From Cerasibacillus quisquiliarum (GTDB lineage: Bacteria > Bacillota > Bacilli > Bacillales > Amphibacillaceae): a DNA stretch of 64,000 nt. This document shows, piece by piece, positions 46,966-57,069 of the stretch. The notes below the pieces were generated by a model. The model made no database searches. It was not told the origin of the DNA and saw nothing but the letters and a program-made list of their open reading frames with translations. The stretch lies in assembly GCF_014202495.1 (NCBI RefSeq), contig NZ_JACHHA010000002.1, positions 1 through 64,000 of the forward strand, given 5' to 3'. A program made the translations under genes and the position numbers. How positions within the stretch are numbered: position 1 is the first letter of the stretch; each line of letters starts with the position of its first letter.

Positions 46966-47544
46966 TTAGTGAAAATCCTCGTAAATTCGTTTGACTGCTT
47001 CGTTATGATATATCGTTTTACCATACTCTAATAAGCGATGCGACGTAATCATACTTGGCATGGCATATTCAGATAAAATAGCAATTATATCATCTTTATG
47101 TTGACCATCTATATCGGATTCTTCTAAAAGTAAATAATAGTAGTGATCGAAATAAAAAACTTGCCCTCCATGAATGGACTGATTATATAGGAGTTCACCT
47201 ACATGAATCATATGTTCAAAGTCATGGAATGAAAAAATAAGTTCTTCACTTTCATCTAATGTCACTTTCATTTCAATGAATTCTTCATCCCATTCCGCAT
47301 CAGTTACTTCTTGAGTGACTACGACATGCATTCCCTGGGCCTGCATTAAATGAACTTGAACAACAAGCTCACCTTCCAATTCGATACCTAGCTCTGAACT
47401 TGCCTCGTACATCATATCACTAAAAAGATTACGAACTTTTACAGCATCATACCACAGATCTTCTTTTGTGAAACCACGTTCTAACAGATCGTCAAAAGTA
47501 AGAAATATCGTAAACTGATTTGGTGACACTCTTTCTATACGCAT
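46966..47544 (-). CDS. mecB: Adaptor protein MecB/YpbH (MecA family)
   Basis: This MecA paralogue is a ClpC adaptor that delivers substrates to the ClpCP protease. The 192-residue protein has an N-terminal domain with NQFTIFLTFDDLLERGFTKE and DLWYDAVKVRNLFSDMM, and a C-terminal ClpC-binding domain with FSFHDFEHMIHVGELL and a conserved-type end SHRLLEYGKTIYHNEAVKRI. Its length and place near gudB and ypbD favour YpbH rather than MecA. Which substrates it serves is unknown. Confidence 0.88.
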   Translation of the reverse strand: MRIERVSPNQFTIFLTFDDLLERGFTKEDLWYDAVKVRNLFSDMMYEASSELGIELEGELVVQVHLMQAQGMHVVVTQEVTDAEWDEEFIEMKVTLDESEELIFSFHDFEHMIHVGELLYNQSIHGGQVFYFDHYYYLLLEESDIDGQHKDDIIAILSEYAMPSMITSHRLLEYGKTIYHNEAVKRIYEDFH

Positions 47545-47648
47545 ACAGCACCCTCCTTAGCAACGATAAATGAGTATGTCTCATGCAACTCATTTCTGTT
47601 TGTTATATTATATGTTATTTACCTCTATTTGAACAGTATTCCATAAGA

Positions 47649-47891
47649 TTAATTAATTATTAAGTGTACACCAATCAAGATTAACAAAATAATAACAACA
47701 CTAAGAAAACGTAGTAATGGTTGTTTAAACTTTATACGTGTCTTATGATTATCCTGGTGAACAACACTTCGAGGAGGTAAATTTAATATATCAATCTCAT
47801 CAGGCGATTCGCTATTGTTTGTATCACATTGATTATCTTCTAATTCTTGAAATGATGTTGTTTGATTGTCTTGTACATCATTCATAGACAT
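47649..47891 (-). CDS. Short membrane protein, probable YpbE lacking LysM
   Basis: The 80-residue ORF has an acidic, Asn/Gln-rich cytoplasmic part (1-45), a LPPRSVVHQ segment and one C-terminal membrane helix (RFLSVVIILLILIGVHLII) ending at the membrane. YpbE-type proteins have a similar acidic start with LPPRS-type segment and one helix, followed by an external LysM domain, which is absent here. It sits where ypbE is expected, between mecB and ypbD. I infer a truncated ypbE. The start is uncertain (ATG 47891 or 47885). It overlaps the ypbD end by 14 bases. Confidence 0.55.
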   Translation of the reverse strand: MSMNDVQDNQTTSFQELEDNQCDTNNSESPDEIDILNLPPRSVVHQDNHKTRIKFKQPLLRFLSVVIILLILIGVHLIIN

Positions 47892-48462
47892 ACACCTCAC
47901 CTTTATAATGGATAAAAAGACCTAGTAAGAAATCTACAAGAAAATGTGCTGTCATAACCGTTAACAAATTCCCAGTTAATTTATATATATAACCGAGATA
48001 AAAACTTACAAGTACAACAGAAAGAAATAGAACTGGTTTTTTCAAATAACGAATGTGAACAAAAGCGAAAATAAGACTCGCAATGATATAACCAACCGTA
48101 TACTGTAAAACACCTCTAAATAATGCTTCTTCTGCGATGGCAATGAGTAACGTAAAATAAAGTATTTCTATTGGAGACATACTGGTAAACAATCGCTTAT
48201 TAATGCCACCATCATTTAGATATTTTTTTGGTACAACTAAATAAAGTAATATATTAAATAAGATAATGATGATTCCTGGAATGACACCGTAATAAAAGAT
48301 TTCTTCTGAATTCCATCTTATTTGTAACAACCAATCTGATAAACGGTCAAAAACAACAATACTTATGCTAATTGCAAGTATAAGTAAAGATAATTGCGTT
48401 AATAATAATGATTTTTTTAGTTCTTGATCACTTAGCTGTTTAATCATTTCACTTTGTTTCAT
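47878..48462 (-). CDS. ypbD: CPBP-family intramembrane protease YpbD
   Basis: This 194-residue protein has about six membrane helices and the CPBP (Abi) motifs: E-E-x-x-F-R in AEEALFRGVLQYTVG, F-x-x-x-H in LIFAFVHIRYL and H-x-x-x-D in MTAHFLVDFLLG. It resembles the Rce1-type glutamic endoprotease fold. The substrate is unknown. I choose the ATG at 48462, six bases after GGAG. It overlaps the recS end by 14 bases, so the genes are translationally coupled. Confidence 0.87.
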   Translation of the reverse strand: MKQSEMIKQLSDQELKKSLLLTQLSLLILAISISIVVFDRLSDWLLQIRWNSEEIFYYGVIPGIIIILFNILLYLVVPKKYLNDGGINKRLFTSMSPIEILYFTLLIAIAEEALFRGVLQYTVGYIIASLIFAFVHIRYLKKPVLFLSVVLVSFYLGYIYKLTGNLLTVMTAHFLVDFLLGLFIHYKGEVYVYE

Positions 48463-50008
48463 TTTCATCTCCAATTAAAAACTTATCTTTCAATACTTGT
48501 TGCCATGTTTTTTCTGACGATTGATACGATTCATATGGGCTAACATCCCAATGATCAATAGAGAAACCACATCGACTACAACAATCTTTCTTCGGTTTTG
48601 TATATTTTGACTGAAAAGGTTTATAAAGCGCTTCTCGCAAACATTTATTTTGATGTATCCAAGTTAACATTTGCTGTAATTTTTCCTCTTTTATACGTAA
48701 TCTTTGTGCGGTTGTTTGTTTAATTATTGTATAGACTCGTTTCCAATGCCACTTTTCATATGTAATTGTATTACCTTTAATGATATCATGTTTTTCTAGT
48801 TGAGCATATAGAAACCGCCATTGGACTTCATTTAACTGAAAAAGTTGTGCTGCCTTCTCTGATTGTGTTGGAAGTGCTTGATTTTGCTCATATAACTTAA
48901 ACAACATATAAAAAACAAAACGAATGTCCATCTCTGTCGGAAGTTCATGATTCATGAAGTGCTTAGGCAAATATTCATCTTCTCTTGTATATAATACAAC
49001 ACTGACACTTTGTTTACCGTCACGCCCCGCACGACCTGCTTCTTGGACATATGATTCTAATTGATTAGGTAGATGGTAATGAATAATTAAACGAATATTA
49101 CTTTTATCAATTCCCATACCAAAGGCACTTGTGCAACAGATAACTTGTAATTGATCATTCATAAATTGCTGTTGAATCGTAATACGATCAATATGTTCCA
49201 TTCCTCCATGATAGAATGCAACAGAAATACTTGGCAAACGATTCTTAATTGTTTGAGCCATTTGTTCTGCTTCAATTCGGCTTGAAAAGTAAATTAAAGT
49301 CGGAACATCGAAACGTTTCAAAACATCTATAATATATGACGCCTTTTCATCTCGATGACGAAATTTTTCTACTGAGAAAATAATGTTTTCTTTATCCATT
49401 GGATAAATATGTTTAATTATATCCGTTAAACCTAAAGACTCAATAATATCTGTTTGAACATAAGGGGTAGCTGTTGCACTTAGTGCCAGGACAGGAGGGT
49501 TATTTAACAGTTTAATCATATGTTTCAATTTCATATAATCTGGTCTAAATTCATGTCCCCACTGGGAAATACAATGTGCTTCATCGATAACAAATAAACG
49601 AACCGAAAGTTGCTTCAAATAAAATAAAAAATCTTCTTGCTGTAATAATTCCGGTGATACATAAATCAATTTGTATGTATTTAATTGTTGATAAATCTTT
49701 GTGCGTTCATTTGGTGTAATAAAACTATTCAGGGCGACGACACGTTTAATCTGTTTCGCTTTTAGTTGTTTCACCTGATCAATCATCAAAGCTATTAAAG
49801 GAGATACAACAATCGTCGTTCCTTCAAGTAGTAAGGCAGGAAGTTGATAACAGATTGATTTACCAGATCCAGTTGGTAATATACCGAGTACATTTTCTCC
49901 TCGAAGAACATCTTCAATAATTTCTAATTGCCCCATGCGAAACGAATCAAAGCCAAAATAATCATTAAGATACTTTGTTAATTCATTCGCTTTATACTTT
50001 TTTACCAT
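48449..50008 (-). CDS. recS: RecQ-family ATP-dependent DNA helicase RecS
   Basis: A RecQ-type 3'-5' helicase; its B. subtilis homologue is RecS (YpbC). Helicase motifs are FRMGQLEIIEDVL, Walker A GILPTGSGKS (about 40-49), DEAHCISQWGHEFRPDY and QEAGRAGRDG. The Cys cluster near the end (KDCCSRCGF plus an upstream Cys in CLREALYKP) forms the RecQ-type zinc site. It lacks the C-terminal HRDC domain, as expected for this short form of 519 residues. It follows ypbB by 14 bases. Confidence 0.94.
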   Translation of the reverse strand: MVKKYKANELTKYLNDYFGFDSFRMGQLEIIEDVLRGENVLGILPTGSGKSICYQLPALLLEGTTIVVSPLIALMIDQVKQLKAKQIKRVVALNSFITPNERTKIYQQLNTYKLIYVSPELLQQEDFLFYLKQLSVRLFVIDEAHCISQWGHEFRPDYMKLKHMIKLLNNPPVLALSATATPYVQTDIIESLGLTDIIKHIYPMDKENIIFSVEKFRHRDEKASYIIDVLKRFDVPTLIYFSSRIEAEQMAQTIKNRLPSISVAFYHGGMEHIDRITIQQQFMNDQLQVICCTSAFGMGIDKSNIRLIIHYHLPNQLESYVQEAGRAGRDGKQSVSVVLYTREDEYLPKHFMNHELPTEMDIRFVFYMLFKLYEQNQALPTQSEKAAQLFQLNEVQWRFLYAQLEKHDIIKGNTITYEKWHWKRVYTIIKQTTAQRLRIKEEKLQQMLTWIHQNKCLREALYKPFQSKYTKPKKDCCSRCGFSIDHWDVSPYESYQSSEKTWQQVLKDKFLIGDENETK

Positions 50009-50022
50009 TTAATATCACCTTA

Positions 50023-51075
50023 TTATTTCTTCGCGATTGCTAAATATAATCTGATTTGAAAATAACTAATATTATCATGTAATTTTTCTTTTATATCTCT
50101 CAACCTATACCCTTTTGTTTCATTGACAGCCTGGTTAATTTCTCTTATATCTGTTTCTGATAAATATTCTTCATAAGGGAAAGCAACATCATTCAATGCT
50201 ATTTCAATCATATGATCTTCAATCGTATTTTTCTTTAAGCGACGTAATCGAGCTATTTCATCTAATGAATAACCTTGTTTTAAAAGAAGGAGTGTCTTCT
50301 TTGCTGACAACGTCAATGTCATATGGTCCTCTTGATGTTTCATAAATGATATTAAAATAGGAAAAGATTGTTTATCTCGATTAATCGCCGTTAACATATA
50401 ATGGATGATTGCCTTTTCAATGATCGGAATATCCTCAGTTGCAAGTTGATATTTATTTGCTAATTGAAATGTATTCAAACCATAAGTTTGATAACTTGTT
50501 ATACGATCAACAAAAATAGCTGCCCATTGATCAGGTAAAGATCTTAACAACTGTACTAATTCTTCATATAAACGAAGGTGTATGTTATCGTGATTATCTT
50601 TTGTTTGATAATAGAATGTACGTACCCAATCAGTAATCGGTTGCGAATCAATAATCGGGATAAAATTAAAATGATTCATCTGGGTATTTAACAATGTTTG
50701 AATAAATAATAATAATCTCTGCTGAAATAATTTATCTATTTTATAATATGCCATACCATTAAGCAGCTTAAAATGAAGTAAATGACGATATTCCTGTAAT
50801 TTAACTTCACCGCGATCTGTTAATCGAATGATTCGTTTCGTTGATTTTTCGTCGACGCTAAGTAATTTCTGTTTCATAAGTTGGTTGATTTTTTCATCAT
50901 ATTGTTTTTGTGTCAGATTTGGATAAACACCATAAAACTGTTGAACTTGGAACAGTTTCGCATCTTGTAAAGTTTGAATCGCTTTAAATCCTTTCAATAA
51001 TCGATAACTAGCAGATGAAGAACGATTCGTATGCAATTGTTTTTGACAATATAGAAGCAAACTATCAAAATACAC
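50023..51075 (-). CDS. ypbB: Helix-turn-helix protein YpbB
   Basis: The 350-residue protein has a C-terminal helix-turn-helix domain (about 262-347; QGYSLDEIARLRRLKKNTIE), the helicase-associated HTH fold seen in the YpbB/RQC-like family. The N-terminal two thirds are helical with no catalytic motif. It is always found next to recS, so it may assist the helicase; this is inference. The ORF starts 168 bases from fer, which runs the other way. Confidence 0.85.
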   Translation of the reverse strand: MYFDSLLLYCQKQLHTNRSSSASYRLLKGFKAIQTLQDAKLFQVQQFYGVYPNLTQKQYDEKINQLMKQKLLSVDEKSTKRIIRLTDRGEVKLQEYRHLLHFKLLNGMAYYKIDKLFQQRLLLFIQTLLNTQMNHFNFIPIIDSQPITDWVRTFYYQTKDNHDNIHLRLYEELVQLLRSLPDQWAAIFVDRITSYQTYGLNTFQLANKYQLATEDIPIIEKAIIHYMLTAINRDKQSFPILISFMKHQEDHMTLTLSAKKTLLLLKQGYSLDEIARLRRLKKNTIEDHMIEIALNDVAFPYEEYLSETDIREINQAVNETKGYRLRDIKEKLHDNISYFQIRLYLAIAKK

Positions 51076-51115
51076 GAGACAATGCGGCCTCCATTCATAT
51101 GATAATATTGACTAA

Positions 51116-51144
51116 TAGACAGACATAAACCCTCATTTTATAAT
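51116..51144 (+). promoter_or_regulatory. Sigma-A type promoter of fer
   Basis: TAGACA (51116-51121) and TATAAT (51139-51144) are separated by 17 bases. The start codon is 100 bases downstream, so the leader would be about 95 bases long. Confidence 0.55.
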
Positions 51145-51244
51145 ATAAATAGGTTATTTCAAACAAACGTTGCCTCATCAAGGCTTATTAATGTGAAATT
51201 CATCTTATACATTTTCAGAACTATAAGAGGAGGTTGTATAGTTA

Positions 51245-51499
51245 GTGAGTCTCTTTACCATTGTAGATAAAGAAACATGTATTGCATGTGGGGTTTGTGG
51301 TGTAACTTGTCCCCAAATTTTTGATTATGATATAAACGGTTTATCTGAAGTCATTATAGATGATAATCACGGTAGTAAACAAATTCCTGAATTATTTTAT
51401 GAAGATGTCATAGATGCGTATGAATCATGCCCAAGTGAGTCCATTAAAATAAGCGAAAAACCTTTTCATGGTAATCCTAAAAAGTATGAGAGATTGTAA
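51245..51499 (+). CDS. fer: [4Fe-4S] ferredoxin
   Basis: A small one-electron carrier of the single-cluster Bacillus type. The 84-residue protein has C12, C15 and C18 in CIACGVCGVTCP and C62 in YESCPSES, the four expected cluster ligands. A fifth Cys (C22) stands where related Bacillus ferredoxins have Ala. The start is a GTG, 11 bases after AGGAGG. It is transcribed opposite to ypbB, as in B. subtilis, and ends in a two-way terminator shared with resE. Confidence 0.93.
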   Translation: MSLFTIVDKETCIACGVCGVTCPQIFDYDINGLSEVIIDDNHGSKQIPELFYEDVIDAYESCPSESIKISEKPFHGNPKKYERL

Positions 51500-51522
51500 T
51501 TTATTTTTATGACATATAGTAA

Positions 51523-51560
51523 AAAATCCCACTATCATCAATCGACTAAAGTGGGATTTT
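51523..51560. terminator. Bidirectional terminator between fer and resE
   Basis: AAAATCCCACT (51523-51533) pairs with AGTGGGATTTT (51550-51560) around a 16-base loop. A and T flanks suit both directions, ending fer and resDE. Confidence 0.85.
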
Positions 51561-51564
51561 ATCC

Positions 51565-53343
51565 TTAATCTTCCTCTAAATGATCCACTGGAATTTTAAA
51601 TGTAAAAGTTGTCCCCTGATTCACCTTACTTTTCACTGTAATCGTTCCATCATGTGCTTTCACTATGTTATTTGCAATCGATAGGCCTAAACCTGTTCCT
51701 TTTGCATTATTCTTCCGTGCTCGCGACTTATCTGCTTTATAAAATCGTTCAAAGACAAATGGTAAATCTTCTTCAGGTATGCCACTTCCACTATCCTTAA
51801 CCGATACTTCCAAAATATCTCCATGATAAGTCACATCAACTACGACATAACCGCCTTCATAAGTATGACGAATCGCATTATCAATCAAATTTGTTAACAC
51901 TTGTTCTATCCGATCGACATCAAATACAGCCATTTTATTTGATATGTCTTTATTTAACTTAAGGGTAATCTGATTATCTTCGGCAACACCTTTGAATTTT
52001 CTTGAAATGCGATCCATATAATCTTCTACATCTACTTGTACTTTATTCAATTGGATATGTCCTGCTTCCATACGTGCTAAATCCAACAATTCATTAACTA
52101 GTCTACTTAACCGCATCGATTCTTCATAAATAATTTGTGCGAGCTCATTTTTTTCTTCTTTTGTTTCTGCAATATCATCAACAATGGCTTCACTGTATCC
52201 TTGTAACATAGAAATAGGTGTTCGCAATTCATGTGAAACATTAGCAATAAAGTCTTTTCTTAACTTATCTAAACGTCTTTCTTCAGTCATGTCGCGAATA
52301 ACAGCGACTGCACCACGTACATAAGACTGATCATATAATGGTGTCATAATCATAACCCAACTACGACCCTGTAAGCTAATCTCTCTTAACACTTCCTTCT
52401 CACCTTGAACAACTTCCTGAAGGACATCATTTAATTCATTAGGCCATTTTTGGCGTGACTCATCTTGTGGATAATTATATTCATAAAACCAATCTTCAAA
52501 AAAGTGTTCAGCAGGTGGATTTGTTACGATCATATTTCCATTCCGACTTAATGTTACAACACCATCGGCCATTGAGCTTAAAATACTTGATAATTGTTCC
52601 TTCTCCTGACGAAGTGCATTAATGTGAAACTTAAGTTGCCTTCCCATTCGATTAAAAGCCATAGCTAATTCTCCAATCTCATCATGTGTTAAGATTGGTA
52701 CTTTCGTGTTAAATTCACCTCTTGTTAAATCAAACGCAGCTTCTCGCATTTTTATTAATGGTGATGTGATGCGCGTTGATAAGAAAAAGGCAAATATCGT
52801 TGTTAAAACGATAGCTATACCTGCTGCTAATAGGATAATCTTTGTTGTTTCATGTTTTGTTTGATCCATCGTACCAAGTGATTGATAAATGAAAACGGCC
52901 GTTTTTTTGTCATTTGTAATGGTCCCGACTAGAAATGCACCCATATCTTGATCAGGAAGTTTCACTTGTTTCTTTATTTTACGTTCTTCACCTAACAACT
53001 CTGATTTATCAGCATTCTCAACAATCCAATTTTCACTCATTAAACCTAAATGTTCATCATTACTTCCTGAAACCCAGACACCACCATCTGGAAAATAAAT
53101 AACAATTCGACTTGAGGGATCTTTAACCCGCTCGGTCGTATCGGTAATAAGATCGCGATCTTGATATTGTTCAGCCATAACCGATATTTTCATTGCCGTT
53201 TGCAACATATCCTTTTCTGCTTCTTCAATATGGAAATTTTCAAAGAACTCAAGTAACAAAATCGTTAAAATAAATAAAACAAAAGAAACTAGCAATAAGA
53301 TTGTTACTGCTAGTTTACCAACAACACTTCGCCAAAACATCAT
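51565..53343 (-). CDS. resE: Sensor histidine kinase ResE
   Basis: ResE phosphorylates ResD in response to oxygen limitation and nitric oxide. The 592-residue protein has two membrane helices (about 9-32 and 168-190) around an extracytoplasmic region, a HAMP domain (about 188-240), a PAS domain (about 245-355), the His box VSHELRTPISMLQGY and an HATPase domain with NLIDNAIRHT, DSGSGIP and GTGLGLSI. The start overlaps the resD stop by one base (TAATG). Linked to resABC. Confidence 0.94.
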   Translation of the reverse strand: MMFWRSVVGKLAVTILLLVSFVLFILTILLLEFFENFHIEEAEKDMLQTAMKISVMAEQYQDRDLITDTTERVKDPSSRIVIYFPDGGVWVSGSNDEHLGLMSENWIVENADKSELLGEERKIKKQVKLPDQDMGAFLVGTITNDKKTAVFIYQSLGTMDQTKHETTKIILLAAGIAIVLTTIFAFFLSTRITSPLIKMREAAFDLTRGEFNTKVPILTHDEIGELAMAFNRMGRQLKFHINALRQEKEQLSSILSSMADGVVTLSRNGNMIVTNPPAEHFFEDWFYEYNYPQDESRQKWPNELNDVLQEVVQGEKEVLREISLQGRSWVMIMTPLYDQSYVRGAVAVIRDMTEERRLDKLRKDFIANVSHELRTPISMLQGYSEAIVDDIAETKEEKNELAQIIYEESMRLSRLVNELLDLARMEAGHIQLNKVQVDVEDYMDRISRKFKGVAEDNQITLKLNKDISNKMAVFDVDRIEQVLTNLIDNAIRHTYEGGYVVVDVTYHGDILEVSVKDSGSGIPEEDLPFVFERFYKADKSRARKNNAKGTGLGLSIANNIVKAHDGTITVKSKVNQGTTFTFKIPVDHLEED

Positions 53344-54059
53344 TACTTATCATCCGCCTCAAATTTATATCCGACACCCCATACGGTAACGATCATCTTT
53401 GCTGCTTCCTTAGATACACTGCTAAGTTTCTCACGTAAACGCTTAACATGTGTATCTACTGTTCTTAAATCACCGAAAAATTCATACTGCCATACTTCTT
53501 TTAGTAGTTGCTCACGATTAAAGACTTTATCTGGTGATTTAGCTAAAAAACAAAGCAGTTCATATTCTTTAGGTGTTAAATTCACTTCTTGGTCATTAGC
53601 TGTTACGCGATGAGCATCATGGTCAATCGTCAAATGTGGAAAAACTAAAATGTTTTTCGCTTGAGCATCCATTTGATTGTAATCAGATGCTGTTGCACGG
53701 CGTAAAATAGCTTTAACACGTAAGACGACTTCTCGTGGACTAAAAGGTTTAACGATATAATCATCAGCTCCGACTTCAAACCCTTGGACACGATTTGATT
53801 CCTCACCTTTTGCTGTCAACATAATGACAGGGGTGTTTTTTTCTTTGCGAAGTTCCTGACAAACATCTATTCCGTCCATCTCTGGCATCATAATATCTAA
53901 TAAAATTAGGTCATAATCATTCTTTAAGGCAAGCTCTAATGCTTCTTGTCCATTTTCTGCCTCATCTATTATGAAGTCTTCGCGTTCAAGATACATTTTG
54001 AGTAAGCGGCGTATTCTTTCCTCATCATCCACTACTAAAATATGTGCATTTTTATCCAC
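53343..54059 (-). CDS. resD: Response regulator ResD
   Basis: An OmpR-type regulator that activates respiration genes, including resABC in B. subtilis. It has a receiver domain (about 1-120) with the phosphorylated Asp in LILLDIMMPEMDG and Lys in ADDYIVKPFSPRE, and a winged-helix domain (about 140-235) with LTPKEYELLCFLA and RTVDTHVKRLREKL. The start is a GTG after AAGGGGG. It lies in the resABC-resDE cluster, but a hairpin separates it from resC. Confidence 0.95.
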   Translation of the reverse strand: MDKNAHILVVDDEERIRRLLKMYLEREDFIIDEAENGQEALELALKNDYDLILLDIMMPEMDGIDVCQELRKEKNTPVIMLTAKGEESNRVQGFEVGADDYIVKPFSPREVVLRVKAILRRATASDYNQMDAQAKNILVFPHLTIDHDAHRVTANDQEVNLTPKEYELLCFLAKSPDKVFNREQLLKEVWQYEFFGDLRTVDTHVKRLREKLSSVSKEAAKMIVTVWGVGYKFEADDK

Positions 54060-54127
54060 AAAAAATCCCCCTTAATAGTTTACCCTTTAAGTACTAGTAT
54101 AAACGAATATATTAAAAATGTATAAGA

Positions 54128-54169
54128 AAAAAGATGACCACATGTAGATTACACATGAGCCATCTTTTT
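54128..54169 (-). terminator. Hairpin between resC and resD
   Basis: AAAAAGATG (54128-54136) pairs with CATCTTTTT (54161-54169), with a further ATGT/ACAT pairing inside. The stem has T-runs on the minus strand. It may end resABC or pass part of the transcripts to resDE. Confidence 0.65.
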
Positions 54170-54190
54170 ATTTGTATTAATATATATTAT

Positions 54191-55375
54191 TTAGGCATAA
54201 GAATGTAATCCAGCTAACAGCAAGTTAACACCAACGAGGTTGAACATAATGATAGCAAAACCAATAATTGAAAGCCATGCTGATTTTTCTCCATGCCAAC
54301 CTCTTGATAGACGTAAGTGCAAATAAGCAGCATAGAAAAACCATGTAATTAATGCCCAAACTTCTTTAGGATCCCATCCCCAGAAACGATCCCATGCAAT
54401 TTGAGCCCATATAGCGGCAAAAATAAGACCACCAAGTGTAAAAAGTGGAAATCCAATCGCTACAGCGCGATATGAAATTTCGTCAACAAGATCTAAATTA
54501 ACTTTTTTTAGCATAGGCTGTAGTAAAGCACCTACACGTTTTCTACCAATTAGGCGAACGATTAAGTAGATAAGTCCACCAGCTAAAAAGGACCAGATTA
54601 ACGTATTAAATTTTCTACCTGCATCTTTTCCTAACATCCAACTTGGCGCTTCAAACCATGGCTTCATTACATCTGATGTTAATGCTTTACCTTCATGGGG
54701 TTTCACTATAGGCGGCATTTCATAAACTGTTGTTACTTCACGTGTTCCGTCAATGTATTGAAACTTTGCTTCATAACCAGTGATATTAAAACTTACAGAT
54801 ACAATAATAAAGCCAATAAATACAAAGAGCGTAAATAGAACGATTTCTAACCAAGTTGTTCTTTTAGTACGCGATGATTGATCAACAAATTTAACTAAAT
54901 AAATAAGACCCGCGATGAAACTAATGGATAGTATTCCTATAGATATAGCTACAGTAATAACATGTATCGTTAACCAATGACTTTGTAATGATGGAACAAG
55001 TGGTGCTACATCACTTGGAAACATGCTAGCGTAACCTGTAACTGTTAGCGCAACAGGTAGTGCAAACAATCCAAGCGCTGTTAATCGATACATAAAATAT
55101 AAAATAATAAAGGCTAATACCATCGCCATACCAAATGCTGTGACAAATTCAAACATATTACTTACTGGAGCATGTCCACTAGCTACCCATCTTGTAATGA
55201 AATAAGTAAGTTGGGCCAAAAAGCCAATAATCGTTAATGCAACGGCTATTTTTTCAGAAAATCCTTTTTTTGTACTTTTTTTACGTTTTATAGTTGCACC
55301 AAAGAAAGCCGTCGCGATTAAATATAAAACAAATGAAGCATATAACATGCCATTACTAATTTGTAATAAACTCAT
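54191..55375 (-). CDS. resC: Cytochrome c biogenesis protein ResC (CcsA/CcsB type)
   Basis: ResC is the heme-handling membrane protein of the system II cytochrome c maturation pathway. The 394-residue protein has about eight membrane helices, the tryptophan-rich heme motif [20 protein letters not shown] (the WWD domain) and conserved-type His residues in [11 protein letters not shown] and [13 protein letters not shown]. It starts after GAGGAGGAG and overlaps the resB stop (ATGA). With ResB and ResA it should mature the heme of QcrC. Confidence 0.96.
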   Translation of the reverse strand: MSLLQISNGMLYASFVLYLIATAFFGATIKRKKSTKKGFSEKIAVALTIIGFLAQLTYFITRWVASGHAPVSNMFEFVTAFGMAMVLAFIILYFMYRLTALGLFALPVALTVTGYASMFPSDVAPLVPSLQSHWLTIHVITVAISIGILSISFIAGLIYLVKFVDQSSRTKRTTWLEIVLFTLFVFIGFIIVSVSFNITGYEAKFQYIDGTREVTTVYEMPPIVKPHEGKALTSDVMKPWFEAPSWMLGKDAGRKFNTLIWSFLAGGLIYLIVRLIGRKRVGALLQPMLKKVNLDLVDEISYRAVAIGFPLFTLGGLIFAAIWAQIAWDRFWGWDPKEVWALITWFFYAAYLHLRLSRGWHGEKSAWLSIIGFAIIMFNLVGVNLLLAGLHSYA

Positions 55376-57045
55376 GATTCTCCTCCTCGTTTAGAAACAT
55401 CTTTATCTAACTCTTGTTGATCTTCTACGATTTTAATTGACGTATTAGCAATTGCTTTTTCAATGTTTTGTTTCAACGCATGCCAGTTTTTATTCGTATG
55501 TGCTGCTAAGAGTACGCCATTTCCTTTCGGATGAATCCATATGCGACGATGTTGCCAATACATCCCTTGTATCACACCAATCATAAAAATAAGTGCGCCA
55601 AGAATAAAGATAGGTAAAGTATAATCTTTACGAACAGTTAATCCACTTACATGCCTCATATCAAAATCGACAATCCCTAGTTTATATTCATTTTCATTTG
55701 TTGGATCAATATTTTTCCCAATACCAACGAAACTTACTTCTGGTTTTGTTTCATTTGGAGGATAGATGAGAAAAACAAATGCTGGGTTTCTAGGGAACTT
55801 TGATATTGAACGTGGTTCGCCATCGTCTAACTCATACTCTGGATAGTATTGGTCGATTTTAACTGTTAATCCATTGTCTAATTCATATTCATGCTTTGGG
55901 TTGTTCATATCAACTGTGAATGTTCCTAAAGCCTTCTCATTTTGATCATCTGTCCGATGTACTTTAAAGCTCATCGTATGAAATTCATTCAATTGATAAC
56001 CCGCTTGATATAATGTAAATCCATTACCTATCTTAGCCGGTTCATTCATGCGAATTTCTGCTTCTTTAACGACTTCTAATTCAGGATCAGCTCCTGCAAC
56101 GGTCTCCCCCTTCTTCTTGTATATAACGGCGTTTGTTTGGTAGTTTTTTGGAACCATTGCTTCCTGTTTTTCAAGTGCTTCTTTATAAATTTCCCCATCT
56201 TCTTCACTATACGTTTCAAAGATGAACTTCTTATTTTCTATATAGTACTCGCCATCTGTTCCGGGAATGACTGTTTGTTCGCCTTCCCTTACCCAAACAT
56301 ATTCATCTAAAAAGAGTAAAGGTGTTTGACGTAAAAGTGCTGCAATTAGAATAATGATTAGTCCAATATGATTGACATAAGGACCCCAACGCGAAAACCG
56401 TCCCTTTTCTGCTAAAATATGACCATTTTCCTCTGTTATTTTATAGCGTTGTTGTTGCAGTTTTTCTTTTACTGAATGAATTTCATCTGTTGTAACATGT
56501 TCTGTTTCACTAAAAAAACGTTGACGTTTAATAAATGTTTCATGACGTTTTGGCTTTTGGATTTTTAATGCTCTTCTTAATGGTATGTAGCGATCCAAAC
56601 TACAGATAACTAATGAAACACCAATTAAAGCAAGTAAAATCATATACCACCACGAACCATATAATTCATGTAAACCAAGTTGGTAGTATATTTTTCCAGT
56701 TATACCGTAAGTCGCTTCATAAAAAACAGCTGGATCGCGTGAGACGGCCTCAGGTGGAATGTATTCCGCTTGAGGATAAATTGTTCCTAACGCAGATGCA
56801 ATTAAGGCAATAACGATAAGCCAAACACCCACTTTGACAGATGAGAAAAATGACCAAATCTTATCAACAATTGAATTGGTATATGTTTTAGAACGTCTTG
56901 CGGAACCTTCATAACGCATATTTAGAAGTGTCTTTTTATCATTACCATCTATATGTTGGTTGCCTTCTATTGGTTTTCCGCAAGCCTCACAAAGAACCGT
57001 ACCTTCAGGATTCACGTGGCCACATTCACATTTAATCTTATCCAT
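55372..57045 (-). CDS. resB: Cytochrome c biogenesis protein ResB
   Basis: ResB is the Ccs1-type partner of ResC that guides heme and apocytochrome. The 557-residue protein begins with a cytoplasmic zinc-ribbon-like segment ([20 protein letters not shown]) and has three membrane helices in its first 200 residues, for example [20 protein letters not shown] large outside domain (about 240-490) and a last helix with [19 protein letters not shown] follow. I choose the ATG at 57045, five bases after GAGGG. It is 24 bases after resA. Confidence 0.93.
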   Translation of the reverse strand: MDKIKCECGHVNPEGTVLCEACGKPIEGNQHIDGNDKKTLLNMRYEGSARRSKTYTNSIVDKIWSFFSSVKVGVWLIVIALIASALGTIYPQAEYIPPEAVSRDPAVFYEATYGITGKIYYQLGLHELYGSWWYMILLALIGVSLVICSLDRYIPLRRALKIQKPKRHETFIKRQRFFSETEHVTTDEIHSVKEKLQQQRYKITEENGHILAEKGRFSRWGPYVNHIGLIIILIAALLRQTPLLFLDEYVWVREGEQTVIPGTDGEYYIENKKFIFETYSEEDGEIYKEALEKQEAMVPKNYQTNAVIYKKKGETVAGADPELEVVKEAEIRMNEPAKIGNGFTLYQAGYQLNEFHTMSFKVHRTDDQNEKALGTFTVDMNNPKHEYELDNGLTVKIDQYYPEYELDDGEPRSISKFPRNPAFVFLIYPPNETKPEVSFVGIGKNIDPTNENEYKLGIVDFDMRHVSGLTVRKDYTLPIFILGALIFMIGVIQGMYWQHRRIWIHPKGNGVLLAAHTNKNWHALKQNIEKAIANTSIKIVEDQQELDKDVSKRGGES

Positions 57046-57069
57046 AGTATCCCTCATAACTTCTTGTGA

